A DNA stretch of 45,457 nucleotides from Chloroflexota bacterium (GCA_963170165.1 CAUJGQ010000058.1:1-45457); one strand, 5' to 3'. Shown: positions 31,903 through 40,902, counted from the stretch's first letter. Program-made: numbers and translations. The notes: generated by a model not told the origin, from the sequence alone.

Positions 31903-32967
31903 GTGGGCTTCAATCCCCTGGCGGCGCTGTTCGGCCTCTTCTCCCATGACATCGGCATCGACCTCGGCACCGCGAACACGCTGGTGATGGTCAAGGGCCG
32001 CGGCATCGTCATCAACGAGCCCTCGGTCGTCGCCATCGACCGCTACACCAAACGCATCCTGGCCATCGGCGCTGAGGCCAAGCGCATGGTCGGTCGCACG
32101 CCGGCCAACATCGTGGCCGTCCGGCCGCTGAAGGACGGCGTCATCTCCGACTTTGAAGTGACGGAGAAGATGCTGCAGTACTTCATTCGCGCGGTGCATG
32201 ACCGCTTCGGTTTCGGCTTCCCGCGGCCGCGGGTCGTCGTTGGCATCCCCAGCGGTGTGACCGAGGTGGAGAAGCGCGCCGTGCATGACGCCGCCCTGAA
32301 CGCCGGCGCCCGTGCTGCCTACCTGATAGAAGAGCCGATGGCCGCGGCGATTGGCGCAGGCCTGCCCATCACCGAGCCCAGTGGCACCATGATCGTCGAT
32401 ATCGGTGGCGGTACGACCGAGGTGGCCGTCATCGCCCTCGGCGGCATCGTCGTCTCTACCTCAATCCGCACAGCCGGTGACGAGATGGACCAGGACATCA
32501 TCGCCTACGCCCGTCAGGTGCATAATCTCCTGATCGGCGAGCGCAGCGCCGAGGAGATCAAGATCTCGGCAGGGTCGGCCTTTCCCGTCGATGGCGAGAC
32601 CACCGTCACTATTCGCGGCCGCGACCTCGCGACGGGCCTGCCCAAATCGGTAGAGGTCAGCGGTGTCGAGCTGCGTGACGCCCTCAGCGGCTCCATCAAC
32701 GCCATCGTCGATGCCGTTCGCTCTACCATCGAGATTACGCCACCAGAACTGATCGCCGACCTGATGGCGCACGGTATTGCCCTGGCAGGCGGCGGGGCGC
32801 TGCTGCGCGGCCTTGACCGGCGGCTCCAACAGGACACGCGCTTTCCCGTGTATGTGGCGGATGACCCGCTCACCTGCGTCGTCCGCGGCACCGGCGAGAC
32901 CCTGGAGGAGCCGGAGATCCTGCAGAAGGTCCAGGCGCCGCTGGCTCGCCGCAAACCGCCGCGCTAG
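31903..32967 (+). CDS. mreB: Rod shape-determining protein MreB
   Basis: Bacterial actin that organises lateral cell-wall synthesis on the inner membrane face. The 354-aa product has the actin-fold motifs: phosphate 1 DIGIDLGTANT, phosphate 2 MIVDIGGGTTEVAVI, and the adenosine loop GIALAGGGALLRG. A short N-terminal hydrophobic stretch (GFNPLAALFGLF) may be the membrane-binding helix. The start is GTG 31903 with GGAGG 7 nt upstream; the frame opens at 31888. It leads mreB-mreC-mreD-mrdA-rodA, separated from mreC by 194 nt with a weak GGGTAG/CTACCC stem (33070-33103). Confidence 0.97.
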   Translation: MGFNPLAALFGLFSHDIGIDLGTANTLVMVKGRGIVINEPSVVAIDRYTKRILAIGAEAKRMVGRTPANIVAVRPLKDGVISDFEVTEKMLQYFIRAVHDRFGFGFPRPRVVVGIPSGVTEVEKRAVHDAALNAGARAAYLIEEPMAAAIGAGLPITEPSGTMIVDIGGGTTEVAVIALGGIVVSTSIRTAGDEMDQDIIAYARQVHNLLIGERSAEEIKISAGSAFPVDGETTVTIRGRDLATGLPKSVEVSGVELRDALSGSINAIVDAVRSTIEITPPELIADLMAHGIALAGGGALLRGLDRRLQQDTRFPVYVADDPLTCVVRGTGETLEEPEILQKVQAPLARRKPPR

Positions 32968-33161
32968 CCCGGATTACCCGCGAGTAGCCAGCGATCCCCG
33001 ACATTGCGGAGTTCCCGACCCGGACGCTGCGGCATCACTGCGTCTGCCACGGCCGGCAGCCTGCGCACAGGGTAGGGGCTATCGCTGGAGCTACAGGCTA
33101 CCCGAACTACCGTCGTGTCTTTTGTGGTACCGTTCCTAAAGAACGCGCGGAAGTTGCCCCC

Positions 33162-33992
33162 GTGACCTCCTCCCGTACCCTCACCTGGTTCATCATGGTG
33201 GCCGGCCTGGCGGGGCTGGGGCTGTTGATGTCAGCCACCGGAGCGGCGCGGCCGTTGCAGTCCGTCGCGCAGCGCGCCGGCGAACCGCTGATTGCCGTGA
33301 CGCACTCGGTCACCACCCCCATCACCGAGTTCTTCGCCGACCTGGGCCGCGCCGGCCGTCTGCGCGACGAAAATCGCGCGCTGATGGCGGAAAATGAGCG
33401 GCTGCGCAGCGCGCTGGCGGGCGCACGGGAAGGTGAGCTGCGCGAAGCTGACCTCGCGGCACTGATGGCGCTGACCAATCTGCCAGGCGGTCAGCTCACC
33501 GTGGCCGGCGTCATTGCCCGTGACCCCAGCCCCGTGCGCGACGTCATCCAGATTAATCGCGGCCGCCGCGATGGCGTCGAGGACGGGATGAGCGTCGCCG
33601 GCAAAGGCGGCGCGCTGATTGGCACCGTGGAGAAGTCGTTCGACAGCGTCGCCTGGGTACGGCTGATCACAGACCCCAAGAGTGCAGCGAACGCCATCGT
33701 GCAGGAGTCCCGCGCCACGGCCACGGCGGTCGGCGCCGCCGGGCATGTGGTGCGGATGGAGTTCGTGACGCAAGGGGCGGAGGTCAAGCCCGGCGACACT
33801 GTGCTCACCTCGGGTTTGGGCGGCAGCTATCCGGCCGGGCTGCTCATCGGCCGGGTCGCCAAGGTCGAGGGCGGCCCGCTGGATGTGTTCAAGGACGTGC
33901 AGGTCGAGCCGGCGTCGCGCCTGAGCTCCCTGGAGTCCGTGGTGGTGCTCACCGGCTTCCGTCCCCAGCCGGTGGAGGGCATCGGCCGGTGA
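33162..33992 (+). CDS. mreC: Rod shape-determining protein MreC
   Basis: Bitopic protein linking MreB to the extracellular wall-synthesis machinery. The 276-aa product has an N-terminal TM helix (about 9-28), a coiled coil (about 62-98, RLRDENRALMAENERLRSAL) and the beta-barrel domain (about 110-265) with VIQINRGRRDGVEDGMSV and DTVLTSGLGGSYPAGLLIG. It starts with GTG 33162; GGAAG lies 8 nt upstream. Its stop overlaps the mreD start by 4 nt (GTGA), a translational-coupling arrangement. An inverted repeat GTTC-ctaaa-GAAC (33133-33145) sits just before the start. Confidence 0.93.
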   Translation: MTSSRTLTWFIMVAGLAGLGLLMSATGAARPLQSVAQRAGEPLIAVTHSVTTPITEFFADLGRAGRLRDENRALMAENERLRSALAGAREGELREADLAALMALTNLPGGQLTVAGVIARDPSPVRDVIQINRGRRDGVEDGMSVAGKGGALIGTVEKSFDSVAWVRLITDPKSAANAIVQESRATATAVGAAGHVVRMEFVTQGAEVKPGDTVLTSGLGGSYPAGLLIGRVAKVEGGPLDVFKDVQVEPASRLSSLESVVVLTGFRPQPVEGIGR

Positions 33993-34495
33993 GCCTGCTG
34001 GCGCTGCTGATCCCGGCCCTAATCGCGGCGGTCCTGGACTTGACGGTAGGATCGCAGCTCGATCTGTTCGGCGGCAGGCCCGCCTTCGCGGTGGCCGTGG
34101 TGGCGGTCTGGGCCGTCCTGCGCCGCCGTGATGAAGCCTTGGTCTTGGCCCCACTGACCGGGTTGCTGCTCGGCCTGCTGGGAAACGAGCCACTGGGCGC
34201 CTCCGTCATAGGCCTGGCGCCGGTGGTGCTGATTGCCGGGTTGCGCGATCCCTCAGCGGTTGAGGGCCGGTTTGCCATGACCCTGATCGCAGCGGCGGCC
34301 GGCGCCGCGTTGTACACGTTGGTCGTGGCCATCGCCAACGCCGCCGTCGTCCGGGTGGGGCTGGCGCCCCTGGCCACCCTGCGGGCGGCGCTGGCCGGCG
34401 CGGTGTTTACGACGCCGGTGGCCGGTCTGCTATACTTCCCGATGACGCGGGTGGCATGGCGCGAGCGGATGCCCGGCCAGTTCCGCCGCTACTAG
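33989..34495 (+). CDS. mreD: Rod shape-determining membrane protein MreD
   Basis: Polytopic partner of MreC in the elongasome. The 168-aa product is almost entirely hydrophobic, with about five TM helices, the usual size and topology. It starts with GTG 33989, overlapping mreC by 4 nt. Sequence conservation in this family is low, so the call rests on position between mreC and mrdA plus topology. A TATACT at 34431-34436 inside its 3' end could be an internal promoter for mrdA-rodA, but this is weak. Confidence 0.88.
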   Translation: MSLLALLIPALIAAVLDLTVGSQLDLFGGRPAFAVAVVAVWAVLRRRDEALVLAPLTGLLLGLLGNEPLGASVIGLAPVVLIAGLRDPSAVEGRFAMTLIAAAAGAALYTLVVAIANAAVVRVGLAPLATLRAALAGAVFTTPVAGLLYFPMTRVAWRERMPGQFRRY

Positions 34496-34543
34496 GCTTC
34501 CTCTCCGCCGGCCCGTTCCCCGGCGCGCCGCACAGGTACCACC

Positions 34544-36478
34544 ATGGGGCTGTTCTTCCGCGAGCGGCGCTGGCGCTCCGAGCGCCGGACGGCGCCCGCC
34601 GCCAAACTGTCCCTGTCCCGGCGGCTGGCGGTGCTCGGCGCGGTGACGGTACTGTGCTTTGGCGTGCTGTCGGCGCAGCTATTTCGTCTCCAGGTGCTGG
34701 ACACCGGCTACTATCAGCTCCAGGCCGAAGGCAATCGCCTGCGCTTGGCGCCGATCACGCCGGCGCGCGGTCTGATCTACGACCGTAACGGGCGGCTGAT
34801 CGCTGAGAACGTCGCCGCGCCGTATGCCGTGCTGGTACCCAGCCGCCTGCCAAAGGGCCAGGAGGCGGAGACCTACGCCGCCATCGAGGCGCTCCTGCGC
34901 GTTCCCACGCACGAGCTCGACGCCAAAGTGACCAAGGCTCGCAGGTCCAACGATCTCGAAACGCCGATCGTGATCAAGCGCGAGCTGGACCGCGACACGA
35001 TGCAGATCCTCCGTGAGCGGGAGTCGTCGCTACCCGGCGTCAAGGTCGAGTACGAACCGGTGCGGCGCTATCCATATGCGGATCTGCTGGCGCATATGCT
35101 CGGGTACACCGGCCGGGTAGAGCCAGAGGACCTCAAAGCCAAGCATGACCACCCATATCAGCCAGCCGACCGCACCGGCAAGGCGGGGCTGGAACTGACG
35201 TACGAGGGCTACCTGCGCGGCGCTCCCGGGCGAGAGACCGTCGAGGTGGACGCGGCGGGCCGGCTCCTGCGGCGGCTGGATGCTGAGCCGGCCCAAAATG
35301 GCTATAACCTGGTCACAACTATCGATGTCGAGCTGCAGCGCGAAGTTCGCCGCATCCTCGAGGAGTCCGTACGCGACCTGGACTCCAAGAAGGCGGTGGC
35401 GATTGTCATGGACGTGCGCACCGGCGAGCTGCTAGCCAACGTCTCGCTGCCCGCGTATGACAACAACATCTTCTCCGGCGAGCTGGATGACGCGAAGTTC
35501 GAGGCCATTACCCGCACCCCCGATAAGCCGCTGCTTGACCACGCCATCGCCGAGAAGTTCCCACCGGGATCAACGTTCAAGCTGGTGACGGGCGTCGCCG
35601 CGCTGCAGGAGGGCATCGCCAAGCCCGGCACGACCATCACCAGCAACGGCGCCTTGCTGGTCCCGCGTGATTACGACCCAACACAGTTTGACTCCTTCCC
35701 GGACTGGCGCGCCGGGCTGGGGCCGCTCAACTTCTACCGCGGCGTCGCGATGTCCTCCGACGTCTACTTCTACTGCCTGGCGGGGGGCCAGTGCCCTGAC
35801 TTCAAGACCGGCCTCGGCTCGGAACGGCTGGCCAAGTATGCCCGGGCCTTCGGCTTTGGCGAGCAGACTGGTGTCGACCTCCCCGGCGAGACCGATGGGC
35901 TGGTCGGCGACGCCGTGTGGCTGAAGAAGGTCTCGAGCGGCGCGGACAACTGGTTCCTGGCAGATACGTTCTATCTCGGCATCGGCCAGGGCTACATGGA
36001 AGCAACCCCGCTGCAGGTTGTGCGGATGACGGCGGCGCTGGCCAATGGCGGCAAGCTCATGCGCCCCAAGGTGGTACGCGAGGTCCGCGATGCGGATGGC
36101 GGCGTCATCCTGCCGGCGCGCACCGACGTTACGCGCCAGGTACCGGTATCTGAAGAGAACCTGGTGATCATTCGCGAGGCGATGCGCCAGGCAGTAGCGG
36201 ATGGCACCGCCACAACCGCCCAGGTGCCGGGCGTGACGACCGCAGGCAAGACGGGCACGGCGGAGTTCGGCGCGCGCCTAGGCGCCGGCAGCGTCTATGG
36301 CAAGTACAAAGAGCATGGCTGGTACACCGGGTTTGCCCCCTTCGAGCAGCCGGAAGTTGCGGTGGTCGTGTTTCATTACCAGGGTGGTGGCGCACTGACG
36401 GCGGCGCCCACCGCCGGCCGCATTCTCAAGGCGTACTTCGACCTCAAGAACCGGCCACAGGCCGGCAGCCAGCGCTGA
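34544..36478 (+). CDS. mrdA: Penicillin-binding protein 2 (elongation transpeptidase)
   Basis: Class B PBP that cross-links lateral peptidoglycan together with RodA. The 644-aa product has a TM anchor at about 27-47, the PBP dimerisation region (RGLIYDRNGRLIAEN at about 75-89; RRYPYADLLAHMLGYTG at 174-190) and a transpeptidase domain with nucleophile S343 and K346 in PPGSTFKL, SSD at 404-406 and KTGT at 569-572. It starts at ATG 34544, 48 nt after mreD, and is followed 11 nt later by rodA. The second motif is SSD rather than SxN, as in many PBP2 proteins. Confidence 0.96.
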   Translation: MGLFFRERRWRSERRTAPAAKLSLSRRLAVLGAVTVLCFGVLSAQLFRLQVLDTGYYQLQAEGNRLRLAPITPARGLIYDRNGRLIAENVAAPYAVLVPSRLPKGQEAETYAAIEALLRVPTHELDAKVTKARRSNDLETPIVIKRELDRDTMQILRERESSLPGVKVEYEPVRRYPYADLLAHMLGYTGRVEPEDLKAKHDHPYQPADRTGKAGLELTYEGYLRGAPGRETVEVDAAGRLLRRLDAEPAQNGYNLVTTIDVELQREVRRILEESVRDLDSKKAVAIVMDVRTGELLANVSLPAYDNNIFSGELDDAKFEAITRTPDKPLLDHAIAEKFPPGSTFKLVTGVAALQEGIAKPGTTITSNGALLVPRDYDPTQFDSFPDWRAGLGPLNFYRGVAMSSDVYFYCLAGGQCPDFKTGLGSERLAKYARAFGFGEQTGVDLPGETDGLVGDAVWLKKVSSGADNWFLADTFYLGIGQGYMEATPLQVVRMTAALANGGKLMRPKVVREVRDADGGVILPARTDVTRQVPVSEENLVIIREAMRQAVADGTATTAQVPGVTTAGKTGTAEFGARLGAGSVYGKYKEHGWYTGFAPFEQPEVAVVVFHYQGGGALTAAPTAGRILKAYFDLKNRPQAGSQR

Positions 36479-36489
36479 GGGGCGGATCC

Positions 36490-37632
36490 ATGCCGGTAAG
36501 AGGCTGGCGCAGGTATGATCCATGGCTGGTGGTGACGGCGCTGGTGCTGTTCGGCTACAGCCTGGTGCTGATTTACAGCGGCTCGCTCGGGCAGTACGCC
36601 ACCCCGGGCGATGTGCTGCGCGGCCCGCTGTTGCGGCAGGTGGTCTACCTGGCGGCGGCGCTGATGCTGATGGTATTGGTGGCACGGCTGGACTACCGCA
36701 CCTGGAGCGGCTACGCGCCGGTACTGTTCGCCCTCGCCTGCTTAGGACTGGTGATTGTGTTCTTCGCCGGCACCAGCGAGTACGGGTCGCGCCGCTGGAT
36801 TGCCCTCCCCGGCTTTCAGATTCAGCCGTCTGAGCCGGCCAAGCTGATGACGATCGTGCTGCTGGCGCGGATGTTCGCGGCGTGCAGCGGCGGAGCGCTG
36901 CCCGGCCGCGTCTTCCTCACCTCGCTTGGCCTCGCGGCCATCCCTGCGATGCTCGTCTTCAAGGAGCCGGACCTCGGCACGGCCATTGTCTTTCTCTCTA
37001 CCTGGCTGGGGATGGTCTATGTTGCCGGTGCACGCGTCAAGCACATCACCATGCTTGGTGCAGTGTTTGCGATGACGCTGCCATTCATCATGCTGGTCGC
37101 CATTCACGGCTACCAGAAGGAACGGCTGGCCGTCTTCTTCAACCCAGACCGTGACCCGCTGGGCACCGGATTCAATGTCAACCAAGCATCGATCTCCATC
37201 GGCTCAGGCGGCCTGTGGGGCAAGGGGCTGACCGACGGTACCCAGACACAACTGGAGTTCCTGCGCACGCAAACCACGGACTACATTTTCAGCGTGCTGG
37301 GCGAGGAGCTGGGCTTCATCGGCGCCATGCTGCTGTTCGCGCTGTATCTGTTGTTGCTGTACCGGGCACTGCGCATCGCCGCCGCGGCGTCGGATGACAC
37401 GGGCAAGCTAATCGCCGCCGGTATCGTGGTCATGATCCTGACCCAAGTGTTCATCAACATCGGCGTCAACATCCGCCTCTTCCCGGTCACCGGCATCCCA
37501 TTGCCGTTCATCAGTCAGGGTGGCTCTTCACTGCTCTCCATGTTCATGGCGCTCGGTGTGCTGCAGTCTATCCATGCCCGCCGCCGGCAGCCGGGCATGG
37601 CGCGTCCGCTCTCCCGTCTGGAGTGGGCCTGA
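36490..37632 (+). CDS. rodA: Peptidoglycan glycosyltransferase RodA (SEDS family)
   Basis: Polymerises lipid II into glycan strands for cell elongation, working with PBP2. The 380-aa product has about ten TM helices, FKEPDLGTA, a large extracytoplasmic loop with the conserved TTDYIFSVLGEELGFIG (its Asp is the presumed catalytic residue), and the family signature NIGVNIRLFPVTGIPLPFISQGGSS near the C-terminus. RodA rather than FtsW is chosen from the mre-mrdA context. ATG 36490 follows mrdA by 11 nt, with a GAGG ribosome site at the mrdA stop. Confidence 0.95.
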   Translation: MPVRGWRRYDPWLVVTALVLFGYSLVLIYSGSLGQYATPGDVLRGPLLRQVVYLAAALMLMVLVARLDYRTWSGYAPVLFALACLGLVIVFFAGTSEYGSRRWIALPGFQIQPSEPAKLMTIVLLARMFAACSGGALPGRVFLTSLGLAAIPAMLVFKEPDLGTAIVFLSTWLGMVYVAGARVKHITMLGAVFAMTLPFIMLVAIHGYQKERLAVFFNPDRDPLGTGFNVNQASISIGSGGLWGKGLTDGTQTQLEFLRTQTTDYIFSVLGEELGFIGAMLLFALYLLLLYRALRIAAAASDDTGKLIAAGIVVMILTQVFINIGVNIRLFPVTGIPLPFISQGGSSLLSMFMALGVLQSIHARRRQPGMARPLSRLEWA

Positions 37633-37693
37633 CGCAGCCACGCGTGCCGCCGTCTCCGTCACCATTGCGACACACTTTCGGGGCACGAATCGC

Positions 37694-37699
37694 TACACT
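37694..37699 (+). promoter_or_regulatory. Candidate -10 element of the S8 protease gene
   Basis: TACACT lies 97 nt before the protease ATG in the 163-nt rodA-protease gap. TTGCGA is upstream but 23 nt away, too far for a normal -35. Confidence 0.35.
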
Positions 37700-37795
37700 A
37701 GGGGACGGTTCCGGCCGGCCTAACCGTGCGCCTCCGGAAGGGCGGGCCGCCACCTTAGTACGCCGCACGTTGCGTGCAGGCGAGAAGGAAGGCGC

Positions 37796-39289
37796 ATGTC
37801 CCGTCGATGGCTGCTCACGGTTGTGCTCGCTGCAGTTCTGTCGGTCTCGTGTGGCGGTGACAAGAAGTCCAGCGGTGGCGGAAGTCCTGGACCGGCAGAC
37901 CAGGGCTCCACTATCGGCACGCCTGCCCCGGCGGCCACGGCGCCGCCAACCCCCGCCGCCGCTGCCACGCCAAACGAAGCAACCCTCCGCGACCTCCAGG
38001 CGCAGGTTGATGCCGGCCGGCTCGACCAGCAGGTGTTCGACAACATGAAGAACACCGGCGCCTCCGATACCCTCGTGGTGCTGGACGAAGCGAAGGCGCT
38101 GGATACGCTGCGCAAAGAGGCCGCCGCGCGTGGCATCCAGCTCTCCGAGGAGCGAATCGTCGAGCTGAAGCCCCAGATCTACGCCGAGATCAAGAAGCAG
38201 GTTGCGGGCGGCATCGGTGGCGGCGGCGCCGTCGTGCAGGACTTCGACAGCCTTGGCGTCGTGCAAGTGCGCTTCACCAGCGGCGCCACCCTGCTTACCG
38301 TCCTCCGCCGGTCCGAGGTCGAGGGCGTCCGCGACGTCCAAACCTACAAGCGCCAGACCAAGGAAAGCCTGCCGCTGATTAACCAGCCCAAGGCCACCAA
38401 GGACGGCTACACCGGCGCCGGCACCACCGTTGCCGTTCTGGATACCGGCGTGGATTACCGCCACAGCGCCTTCGGCAGCTGTCAGCGCCCTGGCCTGCCG
38501 GCGAACAAGTGCCGCGTCACCTTCGCCGCCGACGTGCTCCAGAATGACAGCGTGCTCGATGACGACGGCCACGGCACCAACGTCTCGGGGATCGTCGCCG
38601 GCGTGGCTCCGCAGGCGCGGCTGGCCGTGCTGGATGTCTTCCAGGGTGAGCAGGCCAGCGACCGCGCGGTGTTGGTGGCGCTGGATTGGGTGCTGAAGAA
38701 CAAAGCCACGTACAACATCGTCGCTGTCAACCTCTCCCTCGGATCGTCGCAGTTCTACCACACGGCGGCTTGCAGCCGGTCTCCGTACGTCACCGTGTTT
38801 CGGGACCTGCGAGCGGCCGGTGTCCTACCGGTGGTAGCGGCCGGCAACGATGGCATCGTCAAGGGGAAGTTCCGCAACGGCCTCGGTGATCCGGCCTGTG
38901 CCTCCGGCGCGTTGAGCGTGGGCGCTGTGTACGATGCCGACACCGGCCGCCGCGTGTACGGCCCAGACTGCACCGACGAGAAGACGGTAGCCGATCAGAT
39001 TACCTGCTTCTCGCAGACCGGCCCCAACCTCGGCATCCTCGCGCCGGGTTCGCGCATCACGGCCGCCGGCGTTACCCAGGGCGGCACCTCGCAGGCCGCC
39101 CCCCACGTCGCCGGCGCCGTCGCCGCGCTCGCCTCCAAGTGCCCGCGCGCTACCCCGGAGCAAATCGAGAAGGCAATCACCACCAGTGGCCCAGAGATCA
39201 ATGACAAGCGCAACAATGTCACACGCCGGCGGCTGGACGTCTCGGCAGCCGCACAGTCTTTGAACGCCGCCGGCGCCTGCCGCCGCTGA
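37796..39289 (+). CDS. Subtilisin-family (S8) serine protease, predicted lipoprotein
   Basis: Exported protease of 497 aa. The signal peptide ends in a lipobox-like LSVSC with C19 as the lipidated residue, followed by a Gly/Ser/Pro/Ala-rich linker (20-60), an inhibitor-I9-like propeptide region (about 90-190) and the catalytic domain. The triad is D216 (AVLDTGVD), H259 (DGHGTNVSG) and S432 (GGTSQAAPHVAG), with oxyanion N351 (AAGND). At least six cysteines in the catalytic domain suggest disulfides, consistent with an extracellular location. The ATG has a GAAGGAAGG ribosome site. It sits between rodA and radA; substrate unknown. Actinobacterial-type mycosins are similar, but no type VII genes are present. 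Confidence 0.9.
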   Translation: MSRRWLLTVVLAAVLSVSCGGDKKSSGGGSPGPADQGSTIGTPAPAATAPPTPAAAATPNEATLRDLQAQVDAGRLDQQVFDNMKNTGASDTLVVLDEAKALDTLRKEAAARGIQLSEERIVELKPQIYAEIKKQVAGGIGGGGAVVQDFDSLGVVQVRFTSGATLLTVLRRSEVEGVRDVQTYKRQTKESLPLINQPKATKDGYTGAGTTVAVLDTGVDYRHSAFGSCQRPGLPANKCRVTFAADVLQNDSVLDDDGHGTNVSGIVAGVAPQARLAVLDVFQGEQASDRAVLVALDWVLKNKATYNIVAVNLSLGSSQFYHTAACSRSPYVTVFRDLRAAGVLPVVAAGNDGIVKGKFRNGLGDPACASGALSVGAVYDADTGRRVYGPDCTDEKTVADQITCFSQTGPNLGILAPGSRITAAGVTQGGTSQAAPHVAGAVAALASKCPRATPEQIEKAITTSGPEINDKRNNVTRRRLDVSAAAQSLNAAGACRR

Positions 39290-39294
39290 TGCCC

Positions 39295-39323
39295 TTGGCT
39301 CTCCGCCGTCTGCCGGTTACACT
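39295..39323 (+). promoter_or_regulatory. radA promoter
   Basis: TTGGCT (39295-39300), exactly 17 nt, then TACACT (39318-39323). It closely matches the ftsH promoter. The predicted start is near 39330, inside the LexA-type box, giving a leader of about 80 nt. Confidence 0.6.
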
Positions 39324-39361
39324 GATAAGAACACATGTTCCGGGTACAACCGGCAGACGGC
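39305..39361. repeat. Perfect 14-bp inverted repeat around the radA operator
   Basis: GCCGTCTGCCGGTT (39305-39318) pairs with AACCGGCAGACGGC (39348-39361) around a 29-nt centre that contains the -10 and the SOS-type box. It could be a terminator for the upstream protease mRNA (no T-run) or a DNA-level element; only the right arm would be in the radA mRNA. Confidence 0.75.
39329..39340 (+). promoter_or_regulatory. LexA-type SOS box before radA
   Basis: GAACACATGTTC fits the Gram-positive LexA consensus GAAC-R-N-R-Y-GTTC at every defined inner position. It begins 6 nt after the -10 and covers the predicted transcription start, the usual place for repression. radA is a repair gene induced by DNA damage in some bacteria. 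lexA/recA are not in the window, so recognition is inferred. Confidence 0.65.
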
Positions 39362-39409
39362 ACGGCCCGACGCACCGGGTGGGCCGCCGGCCAGGCGCTC
39401 AGGTGAAGC

Positions 39410-40798
39410 ATGGCAGAACGGGCGAAGACGCGGCAGGTGTTTGTCTGCTCAGAGTGCGGACAGGAGGCAGTGCGCTGGCAAGGTCGCTGTCCCGAGTGCC
39501 AGGCCTGGAACACCCTCGCCGAGCGAACGGTCTCATCGCGCAGTAGCAGCACCCCCAGCATGGGACGGGTGCGGAGCAGCGGCCCGCTTTCCGCACCCGT
39601 CGCGCTGGCAACGCTCGACAGCGAGGCGTATCCGCGGCTGGATTCCGGCATCGGTGAGTTCGACCGGGTGCTGGGTGGTGGCATCGTGCCCGGTTCGCTG
39701 GTGCTGATCGGCGGTGACCCCGGTATTGGCAAGAGCACACTGCTGCTCCAGGTGGCGGGGCGCATCGCAACCGGTGATCGGCGGGTCCTGTATGTCTCCG
39801 GAGAGGAGTCCGGCCATCAGCTCAAGCTCCGTGCGTCCCGCCTGGGCATCCGCGGTGATCAGTTGTATCTCCTTACCGAGACCAACCTTCAGGGAGCCCT
39901 GGAGCACGCAGATCAGCTGCAGCCGGACCTCGTGGTCATCGACTCCATCCAGACGGTATACATGCCTGAGCTGCAGAACGCGGCCGGCAGCGTGGCGCAG
40001 CTGCGCGAGTGCACGCTGCGGCTGATGCAGTGGGCCAAGAGCGGGACGGTGCCGGTGTTCGTCGTCGGACACGTCACCAAAGAGGGCGAGATCGCCGGGC
40101 CACGTCTGCTGGAGCACATCGTCGATGTGGTGCTCTACCTGGAGGGAGAACGGTTCAGCAGCTACCGGCTGCTGCGCGGTGTCAAGAACCGCTTCGGCGC
40201 AGTCTCTGAGATCGGCGTGTTCGAGATGCTGGGGGCGGGGCTCACCCCGGTAGACAACCCCTCTGAGATCTTCCTTGCCGAACGGCAGGAGGGGGCGATC
40301 GGCTCGGCTATCACCCCGGCCGTCGAAGGTAGCCGGCCGTTGCTGCTGGAGGTCCAGGCGCTCACCTCTCCCGCCGCGGCCGCCATGCCCCGGCGCGTGG
40401 CCAACGGTATCGACTTCAATCGGCTATTGATGCTCACGGCCGTCCTCACCAAACGTGCCGGGGTGCGGCTGTCGGACCAGGACGTGATCGTCAACGTCGT
40501 TGGCGGTCTGCGCGTGAGTGAACCGGCCGCCGATCTGGCGGTGGCGCTGGCGATTGCCTCCAGCCATCGCGATGCCCGGCTTCCCGGTGACCTGATCGCG
40601 CTGGGGGAGATTGGGCTGTCCGGCGAGCTGCGGTCGGTTAGCCACCTTGACCGGCGGCTGGGCGAGGCTGAGCGGCTCGGCTTCACCCGCTGCCTGCTGC
40701 CCCGGGCGGCGCTGCGCCGGGGCCGGCCCGCGACAACCATCGACCTCCTGCCAATGGACACGCTGCGCGACGCGATGGCGTTGCTCGATCCGTTCTGA
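39410..40798 (+). CDS. radA: DNA repair protein RadA
   Basis: RecA-like ATPase that drives branch migration during recombinational repair. The 462-aa product has an N-terminal zinc finger (C13, C16, C27, C30), Walker A GGDPGIGKST at 101-110, the RadA-specific KNRFG at 259-263, and a Lon-protease-like C-terminal domain (about 290-462, GEIGLSGELRSV) without a recognisable Ser-Lys dyad. The ATG at 39410 is preceded by AGG about 7 nt upstream. Its promoter overlaps a LexA-type box. It is convergent with clpC across a 16-bp hairpin. Confidence 0.96.
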   Translation: MAERAKTRQVFVCSECGQEAVRWQGRCPECQAWNTLAERTVSSRSSSTPSMGRVRSSGPLSAPVALATLDSEAYPRLDSGIGEFDRVLGGGIVPGSLVLIGGDPGIGKSTLLLQVAGRIATGDRRVLYVSGEESGHQLKLRASRLGIRGDQLYLLTETNLQGALEHADQLQPDLVVIDSIQTVYMPELQNAAGSVAQLRECTLRLMQWAKSGTVPVFVVGHVTKEGEIAGPRLLEHIVDVVLYLEGERFSSYRLLRGVKNRFGAVSEIGVFEMLGAGLTPVDNPSEIFLAERQEGAIGSAITPAVEGSRPLLLEVQALTSPAAAAMPRRVANGIDFNRLLMLTAVLTKRAGVRLSDQDVIVNVVGGLRVSEPAADLAVALAIASSHRDARLPGDLIALGEIGLSGELRSVSHLDRRLGEAERLGFTRCLLPRAALRRGRPATTIDLLPMDTLRDAMALLDPF

Positions 40799-40854
40799 TG
40801 CCGCAGGGGCTCAGCAACGGGTAATGTCGACTTCGCCACTTCGCCGGCAATCAA

Positions 40855-40902
40855 TTGCGAAGTCCCCCTCGCCCGCCGCTGCGGAGGAGGGGGACTTCGC
40901 AA
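40855..40902. terminator. Bidirectional hairpin between radA and clpC
   Basis: A perfect 16-bp stem: TTGCGAAGTCCCCCTC (40855-40870) pairs with 40887-40902, loop of 16 nt. It sits between convergent genes (radA ends 40798, clpC ends 40935), so it can serve both transcripts. No long T-run follows on either strand. The loop shares the 15-mer CGCCCGCCGCTGCGG with 11232-11246. Confidence 0.65.

Noticed and set aside
34431-34436. TATACT inside mreD as an internal promoter for mrdA-rodA
   Set aside because: The best upstream box (TTTACG) is 19 nt away and it lies within coding sequence; too weak to list as a feature.
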